Counted from the stretch's first letter, positions 43,101 through 51,835 are shown. The stretch: DNA of 64,000 nucleotides from Planctomycetota bacterium (GCA_018242605.1 JAFEBP010000005.1:148861-212860), one strand, 5' to 3'. The notes: generated from the letters alone by a model not told the origin. Numbers and translations: made by a program.

Positions 43101-44495
43101 GACGCCCCCGGGGGCCTCGCCCGTGATCGGGTCGAGCACCAGACGAGATTCATCGAACACGGCGTGAGCCGAGACGTTCTGAAACTGATACGGGAATCGT
43201 TCAAACGCCGCGGTCCCGTTTTTGAGGTCCAGCGTTCCCTGCACAGTAATCTCGCCGCTCTTGGAGGCTCTGGTGAGAGTCACATCCGCATCCACGAGAC
43301 CGGTGGGATTGGAGAACTGCTTGAGACGTTTGCGCACGATTCCCGGCGCGAACAGCACGATTTCCGGGTGCTCTTTGAGCTCGAACGCCTTTGTGGTGAG
43401 GCGGCAGGTAAATGGCGATTCTGCGTCGGACCCGCTCACCGTGATATCGACGGTGTAGGGTAGATCCGCGATGCGCCCCTCGAGTTTCGCGGTGGCACCC
43501 TTGTCGCTGAATGTCGTGACTCCGTGAACATGCTCCATGCGAAGCAGTTTGCCTTCCGCGCCCGGCGGGAGCGGGACCATGTTGCCGTCGTCGTCCTCAT
43601 AAGGCGCAGCGGCGATCGGAAGCGTAACGGACACATCAGCGAGGCCGAGTGTCGCCTCATACCCGCCGCTGAAGTAGTATGCGAAAGATGCTGCCGAAGT
43701 CTCGCCGGTGAGCCTCAGTTGTCGGAAGTTCTCGCGGATGCGTGAGGGCACAGCGTCTGCGGAGAGGTCCGAGAGTTTGATGCCCGACACATTCAACGTG
43801 ACTCCTTCGTGCGAGACTCTTCCCTCCACGCTCAGTCCCCCGCCGCTGGCCGGCACCCCGGGCCCCTGTGTTTGGCGGAACGAAATCACGGATTCGCCGT
43901 CGGCCCCAGGGGCTTGGATCACGTCTCCGTCTACATTTAATCGACGGAGTGCCGTATACACCGGTTGACCAGGGTGGGCGGACGGCTGGGTCAGGTGCTC
44001 ACCCAGCTCGATAATTCCGCCGCGCAGCGTCAGGGCGGGGATCTCCCCTGCGGTGGTGGCCGGTCGGCCCGTTGCATTTCCGCGAGCTGGGGTCAGGGCG
44101 GCGAGATTGATCGAGCCGTCATCGGCAGATTGGCTGATCCGCAGGATCGGGCTGTCTAAGGTGACGGAGGTGACCGGCTGTTTGCCGGCGAACAAGGCTC
44201 GGAATGAGAAGTTCGCGTGGACGCGATCCGCCTGGAAGACTGTGCCCGCTTCAGACGGCACGCCCGGCGCGCGAACTCGGGGGTGGGTCAGCGTCACGGT
44301 TCCGTCATATCCCCAACTGACCGAATCGGCGGTGGCGGTTCCACCGAGTGAAGACCCAAGCCCCGACAGCACGATCTTGCCTACCACCCAGGAACTGGTC
44401 AGGATGAAATACGTGGCAGAAAGCGCTAGGAGCGCGACAGCAGACCCCACGAAGCGGCGACGCCATCTGGACTTTCGGGGTGTGGTTGGTGTCAT
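40149..44495 (-). CDS. Very large AsmA-like / TamB-type envelope protein
   Basis: 1448 residues from ATG 44495. One N-terminal membrane helix (about 16-38, FVGSAVALLALSATYFILTS) followed by a long region rich in beta strands, typical of AsmA-like bridge proteins that carry lipids across the periplasm. Signature-like segments include GKIVLSGLGSSLGGTATADSVSWGYDG near the start (AsmA family N-terminus: ltv.gvr) and a C-terminal LPLDEKMDFAQADFFFRGQRIEFERAWISSPGVEIYG followed by a DUF3971-like TRLVKGLFG. Canonical AsmA is about 600 residues. Function inferred from family: outer-membrane lipid homeostasis. Confidence 0.75.
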   Translation of the reverse strand: MTPTTPRKSRWRRRFVGSAVALLALSATYFILTSSWVVGKIVLSGLGSSLGGTATADSVSWGYDGTVTLTHPRVRAPGVPSEAGTVFQADRVHANFSFRALFAGKQPVTSVTLDSPILRISQSADDGSINLAALTPARGNATGRPATTAGEIPALTLRGGIIELGEHLTQPSAHPGQPVYTALRRLNVDGDVIQAPGADGESVISFRQTQGPGVPASGGGLSVEGRVSHEGVTLNVSGIKLSDLSADAVPSRIRENFRQLRLTGETSAASFAYYFSGGYEATLGLADVSVTLPIAAAPYEDDDGNMVPLPPGAEGKLLRMEHVHGVTTFSDKGATAKLEGRIADLPYTVDITVSGSDAESPFTCRLTTKAFELKEHPEIVLFAPGIVRKRLKQFSNPTGLVDADVTLTRASKSGEITVQGTLDLKNGTAAFERFPYQFQNVSAHAVFDESRLVLDPITGEAPGGVRLNATTVVGPLTDDAGVDVKVSVTNLPVDDRLREALKNRGKIVTELFNKEAYERLVAEGLVISPARAEELKRQLAALRAIPRPSDDEQKLAIQTGAALEAPVFEPGGIATVNVGVQRKVGPESIWNDQVSVHFEKVAVIPEAFPFPMVGADVTMAKNDFEVTVSGGLYHGLRGGEARIAAKADLEKFDDPQAPFVPDVEISGIGVPMDPLLLFAIPSAENLSPNGRPLRELISRMNISGKGNADAKVYLLPDGRPGYDIKINLAGALASPHAPNAQARLSLSEITGSVDIGQDALAIDLRLLAATAGADPAQSPSPAHVKSQVRYGKGAETGTKVDLDATSKGADAGLNVEDMVAMFSPEAAETIGTYRSNYQLGGKADIEFHLSNAADGHGTQFYADIAHLKSLAFDAAGARVSLDSERGLVRLTQANSASTMDFREFETAMSCNGSPAGRVAANGMISTSGGPAGDSSFFLSLTGSQLASPAIRGGLRNFGPVAISEWVTAANASGVFDLSLSLTPKADSPLTWSTSGAFTPHTFAATMNKVPVSTSISAGAIEFNDNAGSVRGLLVEAPAWKARLDGGWTRSRAGEVAAQTTVGIDAASLTPDLRELLPQAVRDLLASLAVNCGGPVKSDNASLSFVVDGSGNLQAFKTGGTVAVHGMNLDPGIAITQCIGAIDFSAQRASAAAPIEFQVLGQSEVLAAAGVSMGNARIRFDSGPDGEVLIPHISADCHGGRVTGSGTIRGGERSPREFEVQLKGSNIRFASVMSDWQKSRKQPVTPDPSPDPHAADESRGVLDFGLTLGGEVNKPDTRRGRGTASVAGGRVMSIPMVVPLVRVSNLELPLDEKMDFAQADFFFRGQRIEFERAWISSPGVEIYGFGAAMWPDMAIDLRVRTKARNRIPIISGVMESIRNELVTARVSGTLGDPVVTVESLGGTTRLVKGLFGDEPTDQERRLQQIADMAARDPRHSREAKSDPPATAPK

Positions 44496-44643
44496 GAGAG
44501 GGACGGTGGATTCTACGGGGCTCGGGGGCGGCAATCGGGAGCCCCGAACCGTCGAATGGAGCGATGAGCTTCCATCAGACACCACCGACTTCCGCGGACG
44601 ATGCGCACGTCCGAGCGGCAGCAACACTACGATGGAACGCCCG

Positions 44644-45027
44644 ATGCTCATTGCCATTCTCCAGTTCGAGTTGCTGATCCATGGCGCGGAATCGCTCAAG
44701 GACAAGCGGCGCGTTGTTTCCTCACTGAAGGACCGCCTTCACGCGGATTATCAGGCGTCGGTCGCCGAGGTCGGCTTGCAGGACCTGAAGCATGTCGCCA
44801 GGTTGGGATTGGCTGTGGTCGGAAGCGACGGCCGTTACCTGGGGCAGGTTCTCGATCGGATCACGATGCAGATCCGAGCGATCCCCGGAGCGGAACTGTC
44901 GGATTGCTCACGAGAGATCATTCACAACGGCGAAGGAATGCTCGCCGCGGAACTGCTCCCAGGCAAGGATGCGCCCGACGCCGAGCTGGCCCAGGAGTTG
45001 TTAAGGCGCGCGGAGGAAGCGGCATGA
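44644..45027 (+). CDS. DUF503 (YlxP-like) protein
   Basis: 127 residues. Starts MLIAILQFELLIHGAESLKDKRRVVSSLKDRL, the DUF503 motif, with SVAEVGLQDLKHVARLGLAVVGSD and a C-terminal helix. I prefer ATG 44644, with GGA 8-10 nt upstream, to ATG 44632. This family commonly neighbours rbfA in bacteria, and here its stop overlaps the rbfA start (ATGA). Function unknown; a role near ribosome or translation maturation is inferred only from context. Confidence 0.85.
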   Translation: MLIAILQFELLIHGAESLKDKRRVVSSLKDRLHADYQASVAEVGLQDLKHVARLGLAVVGSDGRYLGQVLDRITMQIRAIPGAELSDCSREIIHNGEGMLAAELLPGKDAPDAELAQELLRRAEEAA

Positions 45028-45416
45028 TGAACAGACGCGTTGAACATATGACGGCTGCGATCGAACGCGGCGTTCGGCAGGTACTCTCACGAGGTCTGCA
45101 TGACCCCCGTGTCCAGGGTTTGGTGACAGTGACGGGCGTCAAGGTTTTGCCCGATTTTTCGAAGGCGGTGATCGACATTTCGGTCATGCCGGAGGAAAAG
45201 CAGAATCTGACCTTTCACGGGATCAGCGACGCCGCGTCCTACATCCGACGTGAAGTGGGCGACCTGGTGGAGGCCCGCCAGTTGCCGCGCTTTGAATTCC
45301 GGCTGGACACTTCGCTCAAGAAGCAGGCGGAGATTCTCAAGGCGATCGAACGCGCCAAAGCGGAGTTCAAGGATGACCCGGGAACGCAGGTTCCGGAAGG
45401 GGGCGATCCTTCGTGA
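45024..45416 (+). CDS. rbfA: 30S ribosome-binding factor A
   Basis: 130 residues. RbfA fold: NRRVEHMTAAIERGVRQVLS, RGLHDPRVQGLVTVTGVKVLPDFSKAVIDI, and SYIRREVGDLVEARQLPRFEFRLD. RbfA helps mature the 16S rRNA 5' end on the small subunit. The start is ATG 45024, overlapping the upstream stop by 4 bp; the stop TGA overlaps the next start GTG (GTGA). It is therefore part of a tightly coupled operon. Confidence 0.95.
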   Translation: MMNRRVEHMTAAIERGVRQVLSRGLHDPRVQGLVTVTGVKVLPDFSKAVIDISVMPEEKQNLTFHGISDAASYIRREVGDLVEARQLPRFEFRLDTSLKKQAEILKAIERAKAEFKDDPGTQVPEGGDPS

Positions 45417-46228
45417 GCGCCGCGGAAGCCAGCAACAAGCACTGGGACTCACTTCTCAAGTGGCTCGGCAAGGAGTTTGCCGGACGCCAGGCGTTGAGTG
45501 AAGGTAGAGCGATGCCCATCGCCGATGTGCTCGTGCGGGCGACGCTTACGTGGGAAGCAACCACGCATCAGGCGGAAATGGCGCATCACCGGTTGAGCGG
45601 TGCTTTTATCGATCTCAACGATCTGCGTGTGAGCATGCCCGAAGATATCGTCGCTGTGCTTGGGGAGCGGTACCCGCTGGCGGAGGAGCGGGCGCTGCGG
45701 CTCCGAGCGATGCTCAACGATGTGTTTGCACGAGAGTACTCGCCGTGCCTGGATCGGCTGCGTTCCGTGGCGATGCGGGAAGCACGGGAGTACCTGCGTA
45801 CTTTGGAAGGGTGCCCGGAGTACGCCGCGTCCTTCGTGGTTCTTCATGGTCTGGGCGGCCACGCCATTCCGGTGGACGAACGATTGGCGATGTTGTTGAT
45901 GAAAGAAGGTGTCTTGGCCGGAGATTCAGGGCCCCAGGCGCTCTCAAAGTGGTTGGAGCACCACGTCCACGCGGATCAGGGCGCGGAGGTGCATGCGGCT
46001 CTCCAGCAATGGTCGGATCGTGACGGTCATCCGCCCAAACGAGAAAAGCGTGTTCTCATTCCGCCTGCCGCGGAGAAGAAAGTCGAGGCGCACGGCACTG
46101 CCGGCCATGAAAGCCAGTCGCCCGTGAAGGCCGAAAAGCGAGCGAGGTCGGAGACGGCGAAGAAGTCCGAATCGACGAAAAAGCCCACCAAGCCAGCAAA
46201 GGCCCGGGCGCGAAAGGGGAACGCGTAG
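45413..46228 (+). CDS. Endonuclease III-like (HhH-GPD) protein with degenerate catalytic motif and basic tail
   Basis: 271 residues from GTG 45413. The middle (about 35-170) looks like the endonuclease III/MutY helical fold: FIDLNDLRVSMPEDIVAVLGE, then the segment where the helix-hairpin-helix should be (LRTLEGCPEYAASFVVLHGLGGHAIPVDERLA). The catalytic Asp of VDxH/R is D155, but the HhH LPGVGRKTA consensus is replaced by LEGCPEYAA, losing the catalytic Lys, and no C-terminal 4Fe-4S Cys set exists. The last 60 residues are Lys/Ala-rich (KAEKRARSETAKKSES). This may be a non-catalytic DNA- or RNA-binding relative. Starts overlapping rbfA. Confidence 0.6.
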   Translation: MSAAEASNKHWDSLLKWLGKEFAGRQALSEGRAMPIADVLVRATLTWEATTHQAEMAHHRLSGAFIDLNDLRVSMPEDIVAVLGERYPLAEERALRLRAMLNDVFAREYSPCLDRLRSVAMREAREYLRTLEGCPEYAASFVVLHGLGGHAIPVDERLAMLLMKEGVLAGDSGPQALSKWLEHHVHADQGAEVHAALQQWSDRDGHPPKREKRVLIPPAAEKKVEAHGTAGHESQSPVKAEKRARSETAKKSESTKKPTKPAKARARKGNA

Positions 46229-46231
46229 CAG

Positions 46232-49200
46232 ATGCCGCAGCGCACACACATCATAAACAGTGCGATCGTATCGACGATTATCGCCGTCGCGGGCTCGTGC
46301 GCCCCGCCGCCGAACACGCGGTCCGCGGAAGGCGGCGCTCGGGCGACGGTTGCCGCTGACTCTGGCGCTTCGGAACAGCTTGCGATGTTACGAGCGATAG
46401 CTGAACGCCAGGCGAGCAAGCCCGACGAACTCGCCAAGACCATGCCTCCGCCAACTGGGCTCGCGGCCGCCGATACCTCGCCGTTGGGTCTCGATGCGCC
46501 GGCCATCGCTACGAAGCCGCTCTCGGATGTGCTTAACTCGATCCCGGCTCTCCAATCCGCGGTGGACGCGGTCCAGTCCGATCCGGCAGACCCTGAACTG
46601 GTTGTCGAGAGCATGAAGTTGTACGCTTCGGGCCGCGAGAAGCTCGCTGCGGGCAAAGCCGCCGCCGCGCTCACTGATCTAGAGAAGGCCGCTCGCCTCA
46701 ACCCAGGCTCGGCGCAGGTGCAGAGAACTCTCGGGGATGCGCACGCGGCGGCGGGGCGTCGGAGTTCGGCGATCACGGCGTACGAGAAAGCGGTTGGACT
46801 GGGCCTGAAAGATCCCGAGTTGTTCGGGATACTCGGGCGCGAACTGGCACGCACCAAGCGATTCGATCGAGCGATGCCCATGCTCAAGGCGGCGTGCGAG
46901 GACGCTCGCGCCAACTCGGATCCGGTGCGAGCGGCCGTTGCCGGGGTGGACTTGGCGGAAGCGATGCTTGCGCAAGGCTACGTGTCGGCGGGGCGGGAGC
47001 TCCTGGTCACATCCCTGATGCTTCTTCCCGAGGCGCCCCCAGCGATAGATGCGCAGGATGTTGCGGATGTCTATCGCCGACGGGCCGAACTGTGGCAGCG
47101 GGCGGGAGATTTGTCGTTGCGTCTTAACGACAGCGACAGCGCGCTGGCCGCGTACGAGCGGGCGGCGGCGTTCCCGACCGTGGACCCGGTTGCGCTCGTG
47201 CCTAGACGTATTCACGCGTGTCTGAGGGCCGGTCGATCCGCGCAAGCGGCGCTGGTGTTGTTGAGCGATATCGAGCGAGTCAAAGGACGCATCGAGGATC
47301 GGCACCTGTCAACGCTCTCTCTCTTGGCTACGGACAAGACGGTGAGCGGGCCGCTCGCTTCTGCGGTGGGGGAGATGGCCCGCAATCCGTCGTTCGAGGC
47401 GACCCCGAGCGTGCTTGGGCGACTGGCCCGAGCCTCGGCAGCGTGCGTTGCCCCGGCGGAGGCGAGGAAGATACTCGAAGCACGGTTAGGGGCGGTTCCC
47501 ACGGACGCGGATGCCGCCGCGAGCCTGTTCGCGGCGTTCGGCGCCGACTCCGCCGGCGGTGTGGCGGCCGCGTGCAGGCTGATAGAAGTGGCCCCCGACC
47601 AGACTGATATGTACGCCGAGGTCCTTATCCGGCGAGGGACTTCGCTCGGCGCTCAGGTGAAGCGGTTGGAGGAACAGAAGGACCAGCACACTCAGGCGTT
47701 GCTGTTGGGAGCGATGCTGCGACGGTTGGGCCGGCCCGCCGAGGGATTCGATGTCATCAAGCGTGTCACGTTTCCGGCCGCGATGAAGCCAGCGGCGATC
47801 GCTATGGCGGCGATGTGCGCAGCGTCCTGCGGACGATGGGAGGTCGCGATTGCGGAGCGGGACGCGTGCGTCGCAATGATCGAGCCACGTCCGGCGCGGA
47901 ATCTCGCGGACGCCCAGATCTCCGTGCAGCGGTTTCCAGAAGCGTTGGCGGCAATCGCGGAAGCACTCGAGCCGGGTTCGATGAAGTCATGGCGGGGCGT
48001 CGCCGATGACCTGATGGCAGCCGAGCTTTCCTTGCGCGCCGGCGAGCCGAAAAAAGCCGAGGCATTCCTGCTCAATGCGCTGGCTGCCGACAAGTTCGAT
48101 GAACGCGCCTATGACGCGCTGTTCGATCTTTATTCCGCCCGAGCCCCGCTCGCCGACGATGCCAAACTCTCCTCGCTCGCCAAGTCGCTGCGCGACAATA
48201 TCCCATCGAGCAAGGTCGCTCGCGGAATCGTCGCTCGTGAGTTGATGTCGCGAGCGCAATGGGACCAAGCCCGAGATGCGCTGTGCTCCATGGTGGATGC
48301 CGACACCGAGAGCGTCACCACGCTTTCATTGCTCGCGGTGGCCTGGGAGAACCAGATCAAACTCGACGCCTCCGCCGGTGAGCGGGCGGAGGCTTGGGTG
48401 CGGGATCGTCTGAAGGGTCGTGAGGACTCGCCCGTGCTCACAATCTTGTTGGCTCGCGTGCTGGCCGCGCGCGGCAAGGCAGAGGAAGCGGAGCAGATGC
48501 TCGCGGCGAGGTGGCAGGAATGGCCCATGCCCGAGTTCGGCAAAATGCGCGAGTACATCGTGCGTGAAGCGATGAAGGATCCGCAGAAGGCCGCGAGAAT
48601 GACCTGCGACCGGCTCGGGGGCATCGGTCGCGACATCGACGCTTCGATCGAGTACGCGACGGCACAACTGGAATCGGGCGACATCGGCGGCGCTGTTTCG
48701 TCGTTGACAGCCGGGCTGCCGGAAGCGGTGCCACTGACGCCAGCGCAATCATCGCGGATCGCCGGTTTGGTGACCATGCTCAAGCCCGAAGAGATGATAA
48801 AGCTCGGCGTGCGGGCGGAGAGCGAAGCGGCCCTCAAGCTCTTCGATCTTGTTTCTGCCCGCAAGATCGAACTGCCCGCGCAGGCCTACATGCTGCGGGT
48901 GTTGATCCTGTGCGCCGGGCATTCGGGTGAAACGGATCGGTTGTTCGCCGCGGTCGAGGACGCGGCGGCCAAGACCAAGGAGCCGCGCCTGCGGGTGATC
49001 GCGAGGATCGCCATGGTGCTGCTCGCCAAGGATGATCCCTCCGATGCGATCGGCTTTTTGAAGGCGGCGACGCTCAAGGCTCAGCCGTTCGATGAGGGGC
49101 TCGCGTTCGAATGGGTTCGGCAGGTCTGCTTGCGAGGCGGCGGCGAGCACATGCGCCAGTTGGTCGAGAGCGGCGTTGACTTGGATGCCATGCTGAAAAT

Positions 49201-49888
49201 TGTCGAGTCGCTCGCGGGGAATCAGGAATCGGGCCAGGAACCCCAGACCACCAAGCAGAAACAGGCGGAGATTCTGTATTGCATTGCGAACTTGGCGAGT
49301 GTCCAGGGCCGTGAGAAGGAAGCGGAGGAAGGATACCGACTCGCGTTGGAGTTTGACCCCGGGCACGCGTGGACGTTGAACAACCTGGGATATCTGGTGC
49401 TGGAGCGGGGCGACAACATCGATGAGGCCGAGCGGATGATCGCGGAAGCCTACAAGACGCTGAGCCATCAGGCGAGCGTGATCGACTCGCTCGGCTGGGT
49501 GAGGTACAAGCGGGGTGTTTTCAAAGACACGCAGGGGCCCAACGGGCAGATCCGCGGCGCCGTCTCGCTGCTGCGAGAAGCGGTTTCGACCGCCGCGCGA
49601 GGCGAAAACTACGAGCAGGCGGATCACTTGGGCGATGCGTACTGGCGAGCCGGCAACGTGGACGAGGCCCGAAAGCAGTGGCTCAAGGCGCAGAGCTTGC
49701 TCACGTATGCGCTGGCCAACGCCAACCTCGGCGGGCCCGAGGAGCAATCACCGGCCCGCAAGCGGTACACGGAGTACCGGGACTCGGTCCAGGCAAAGTT
49801 GACCGCGTTGCGTGATGGCAAAGACCCCGCGGTGGCTCCTACACAGGCCGAGTTGGACGCAAAGCGGAATACCGCACCACAGCACTGA
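46232..49888 (+). CDS. Large TPR lipoprotein
   Basis: 1218 residues. A signal with a lipobox (IIAVAGSC, C23) indicates lipid anchoring to an envelope membrane. TPR-type helical repeats occur near 130-300 (LEKAARLNPGSAQVQRTLGDAHAAAG, ELARTKRFDRAMPMLKAAC) and again near 1020-1180 (EAEEGYRLALEFDPGHAWTLNNLGYLVLERGDN, DSLGWVRYKRG, ADHLGDAYWRAGN). The middle part is helical but lacks a clear motif. Likely a scaffold in the periplasm. It starts 3 bp after the previous gene and precedes yebC. Function unknown. Confidence 0.8.
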   Translation: MPQRTHIINSAIVSTIIAVAGSCAPPPNTRSAEGGARATVAADSGASEQLAMLRAIAERQASKPDELAKTMPPPTGLAAADTSPLGLDAPAIATKPLSDVLNSIPALQSAVDAVQSDPADPELVVESMKLYASGREKLAAGKAAAALTDLEKAARLNPGSAQVQRTLGDAHAAAGRRSSAITAYEKAVGLGLKDPELFGILGRELARTKRFDRAMPMLKAACEDARANSDPVRAAVAGVDLAEAMLAQGYVSAGRELLVTSLMLLPEAPPAIDAQDVADVYRRRAELWQRAGDLSLRLNDSDSALAAYERAAAFPTVDPVALVPRRIHACLRAGRSAQAALVLLSDIERVKGRIEDRHLSTLSLLATDKTVSGPLASAVGEMARNPSFEATPSVLGRLARASAACVAPAEARKILEARLGAVPTDADAAASLFAAFGADSAGGVAAACRLIEVAPDQTDMYAEVLIRRGTSLGAQVKRLEEQKDQHTQALLLGAMLRRLGRPAEGFDVIKRVTFPAAMKPAAIAMAAMCAASCGRWEVAIAERDACVAMIEPRPARNLADAQISVQRFPEALAAIAEALEPGSMKSWRGVADDLMAAELSLRAGEPKKAEAFLLNALAADKFDERAYDALFDLYSARAPLADDAKLSSLAKSLRDNIPSSKVARGIVARELMSRAQWDQARDALCSMVDADTESVTTLSLLAVAWENQIKLDASAGERAEAWVRDRLKGREDSPVLTILLARVLAARGKAEEAEQMLAARWQEWPMPEFGKMREYIVREAMKDPQKAARMTCDRLGGIGRDIDASIEYATAQLESGDIGGAVSSLTAGLPEAVPLTPAQSSRIAGLVTMLKPEEMIKLGVRAESEAALKLFDLVSARKIELPAQAYMLRVLILCAGHSGETDRLFAAVEDAAAKTKEPRLRVIARIAMVLLAKDDPSDAIGFLKAATLKAQPFDEGLAFEWVRQVCLRGGGEHMRQLVESGVDLDAMLKIVESLAGNQESGQEPQTTKQKQAEILYCIANLASVQGREKEAEEGYRLALEFDPGHAWTLNNLGYLVLERGDNIDEAERMIAEAYKTLSHQASVIDSLGWVRYKRGVFKDTQGPNGQIRGAVSLLREAVSTAARGENYEQADHLGDAYWRAGNVDEARKQWLKAQSLLTYALANANLGGPEEQSPARKRYTEYRDSVQAKLTALRDGKDPAVAPTQAELDAKRNTAPQH

Positions 49889-49901
49889 ACATCAATACAC
49901 C

Positions 49902-50633
49902 ATGGCGAAACACAACAAATGGAGCAAGGTCAAGCACCGAAAGGCCGTAGTCGACAAGCGACGCGGCAGGGTGTGGACCAAGGTCAGCAAGGCGATTATC
50001 GTCGCCGCGAGGCATGGTGGGCCCGATCCTGACACGAATCTCTCCCTTCGGTATGCGATCGATGAGGGTCGGTATGCCAACATGCCTCGCGACACGATCG
50101 AGCGTGCGATCCGCAAGGGGGCGGGTGGTGAGGACACGAGCCAGTATGAGTCGATCCGCTACGAGGGTTACGCGCCCGGAGGCGTCGCGGTGATCGTTGA
50201 GGCCCTCACCGACAACCGCACCAGAACAGTCGGAGACGTGCGGCTTGCGTTTTCCGATCATGGCGGGAATATGGGCTCGTCCGGGTGCGTCTCGTACATG
50301 TTCCAGTCCAAGGGGCAGATTGTCGTGAGCGGAGCCGGGATGACGGAGGAAAAGGTCTTCGAGGCCGCCATCGAGGCCGGCGCGACGGACGTTGAGTCCA
50401 TCGGGGATGAAGAAACTCCAGCGTGGATGATCTCAACGGATCCAACCGCGTTTCTGTCGGTCAAGGCTGCGTTGGAAAAGGCCAAGTTCCCGATCACCGA
50501 CAGCGAAATTGCCATGGTGCCCGAGACCCTTGCGGCGGTCACGCCGGAGCAAGCCAAGGCTGTCGAGGAGCTGGTGGAACAACTCGAAGATCTTGACGAC
50601 GTGCAAAAGGTCTACACCAACGTTGACGCTTGA
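49902..50633 (+). CDS. yebC: YebC/PmpR family regulator
   Basis: 243 residues from ATG 49902. Signature N-terminus MAKHNKWSKVKHRKAVVDKR, then LRYAIDEGRYANMPRDTIERAI, YEGYAPGGVAVIVEALTDNRTRT, and NMGSSGCVSYMF. YebC proteins are conserved; some members have been shown to affect translation of proline-rich stretches or to bind DNA. The proline- and glycine-rich proteins in this window make the translation role worth noting, as inference. It starts 13 bp after the TPR gene. Confidence 0.93.
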   Translation: MAKHNKWSKVKHRKAVVDKRRGRVWTKVSKAIIVAARHGGPDPDTNLSLRYAIDEGRYANMPRDTIERAIRKGAGGEDTSQYESIRYEGYAPGGVAVIVEALTDNRTRTVGDVRLAFSDHGGNMGSSGCVSYMFQSKGQIVVSGAGMTEEKVFEAAIEAGATDVESIGDEETPAWMISTDPTAFLSVKAALEKAKFPITDSEIAMVPETLAAVTPEQAKAVEELVEQLEDLDDVQKVYTNVDA

Positions 50634-50733
50634 ACTCCTGCGGTGTTGTTGCGAGCGTGGCGCTGCCACGGGTGGGGGAGAACCGCAGGGGAATTCTCTG
50701 GTCGCACTCGAGAGGTAAATCTCAAGTGCAGGG

Positions 50734-50762
50734 TTGACAGCGGGCCGAGTAATAGATATCAT
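50734..50762 (+). promoter_or_regulatory. Promoter of the nos operon
   Basis: TTGACA at 50734-50739 (perfect -35) and TATCAT at 50757-50762 are separated by 17 bp. Predicted leader to the ATG at 50816 is about 47 nt. The -10 box lies inside a palindrome. Confidence 0.65.
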
Positions 50763-50774
50763 GATATAGATATC
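50755..50774. promoter_or_regulatory. Palindromic operator candidate overlapping the nos -10 box
   Basis: ATATCATGATAT (50756-50767) is a perfect 12-bp palindrome; GATATC occurs at 50755-50760 and again at 50769-50774. AT-rich dyads at the -10 are typical sites for Rrf2 repressors or Crp/Fnr-type regulators; the Rrf2 gene at 59843 is the obvious local candidate. Confidence 0.5.
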
Positions 50775-50815
50775 CAGCACTGAATCTCCCCGGTCCCTTG
50801 CCCGGAGTGCAGCAG

Positions 50816-51766
50816 ATGATGACGACAGCCACTCAGCCCGCTCGGTTGGACGCTCAGGACGAGTTCGTCAGCGAGTTCACAGGAACTGAGTCTCGCGCGG
50901 AACCGGCGGCCTTGTTCTGGGCGGCGTCGGTGATCGCGGCCGTGCTCGCAGCGTGGGGAGTCGCGCTTTACCTGGGGACTCTGCTCTCAGAATGGCAGAC
51001 GCCCCGGCCCAGGCCGGCATACCACGAGCGGCTGGCGGGGTTGCCTGCCGGGCCTAGTTTGGAACTGGCAGGGGCGGCTCGTGGTAGGGATATATTTGTG
51101 CAGGTGTGCGCGGCCTGCCATGGCCCCGCGGGGCTGGGCCTCCAAGGGCTCGGAAAAAGCCTGGTGCACAGCGACTTCGTCGCCGACAGCGCCGATGCGG
51201 CGCTCGTGGAGTTCATTACCCGCGGCCGCGAGGCGAGTGATCCTACGAACACCACCAAAGTGGCGATGCCTCCCAAGGGCGGCAATCCTTCGCTGGAAGA
51301 ATCCGACCTGGCGGCGGTTGTGATGTACCTGCGGGGCTTGCAGGATCCACGGCGTCTTCCCACGCTGCCGCCGATGGCATCGATCGCGAAGCCGCCTTCG
51401 GCCGACGAAAAGGCCGCCGCGCTCGAGGTGGCGGGCGGGGATGCGGAACTCGCGGGATACATCGCGAGCGGAACCAAGTTGTTCAACTCGACCTGCATCG
51501 CCTGCCACGGGCCCGGCGGTGTCGGAATTCAGGGCAACGGAAAGATGCTGGCCAAGAACGACTTCATCAAGAGCCAGACCGACGACCAGTTGCTGGCGTT
51601 CGTGAAACACGGACGAGACCCGAGCGACCCGAAGAATACGACCGGCATCGCGATGCCTCCCAAGGGCGGCAATCCGGCCCTGTCCGACGATGACTTGCTC
51701 GATGTGATTTCCTACCTGCGAACGTTGCAGGGGGTTCCGCTCAAGAAGGCGGAATCGCCCAAGTAG
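50816..51766 (+). CDS. Membrane-anchored di-heme cytochrome c
   Basis: 316 residues from ATG 50816 (GGAG about 8 nt upstream). One membrane helix (about 33-56) anchors two cytochrome c domains: CAACH at 98-102 and CIACH at 227-231. Each domain ends in the same motif with a Met that can be the sixth haem ligand (TTKVAMPPKGGNPSLEESDL and TTGIAMPPKGGNPALSDDDL), so the protein arose by internal duplication. Located first in the nos operon, 69 bp ahead of nosZ without a terminator, it probably passes electrons from a quinol-oxidising complex to NosZ in the periplasm. Confidence 0.88.
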   Translation: MMTTATQPARLDAQDEFVSEFTGTESRAEPAALFWAASVIAAVLAAWGVALYLGTLLSEWQTPRPRPAYHERLAGLPAGPSLELAGAARGRDIFVQVCAACHGPAGLGLQGLGKSLVHSDFVADSADAALVEFITRGREASDPTNTTKVAMPPKGGNPSLEESDLAAVVMYLRGLQDPRRLPTLPPMASIAKPPSADEKAAALEVAGGDAELAGYIASGTKLFNSTCIACHGPGGVGIQGNGKMLAKNDFIKSQTDDQLLAFVKHGRDPSDPKNTTGIAMPPKGGNPALSDDDLLDVISYLRTLQGVPLKKAESPK

Positions 51767-51835
51767 TGTGTCAACGACGATGAGGATCGCCCCAAAGTCG
51801 GGCCGGTCCAAAACTCGCCATACGGAGTGATTTCG

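Noticed and set aside
41898..43463. 521-residue plus-strand open frame inside the AsmA-like gene
   Set aside because: Shadow of the large minus-strand gene; no motif, start site or domain.
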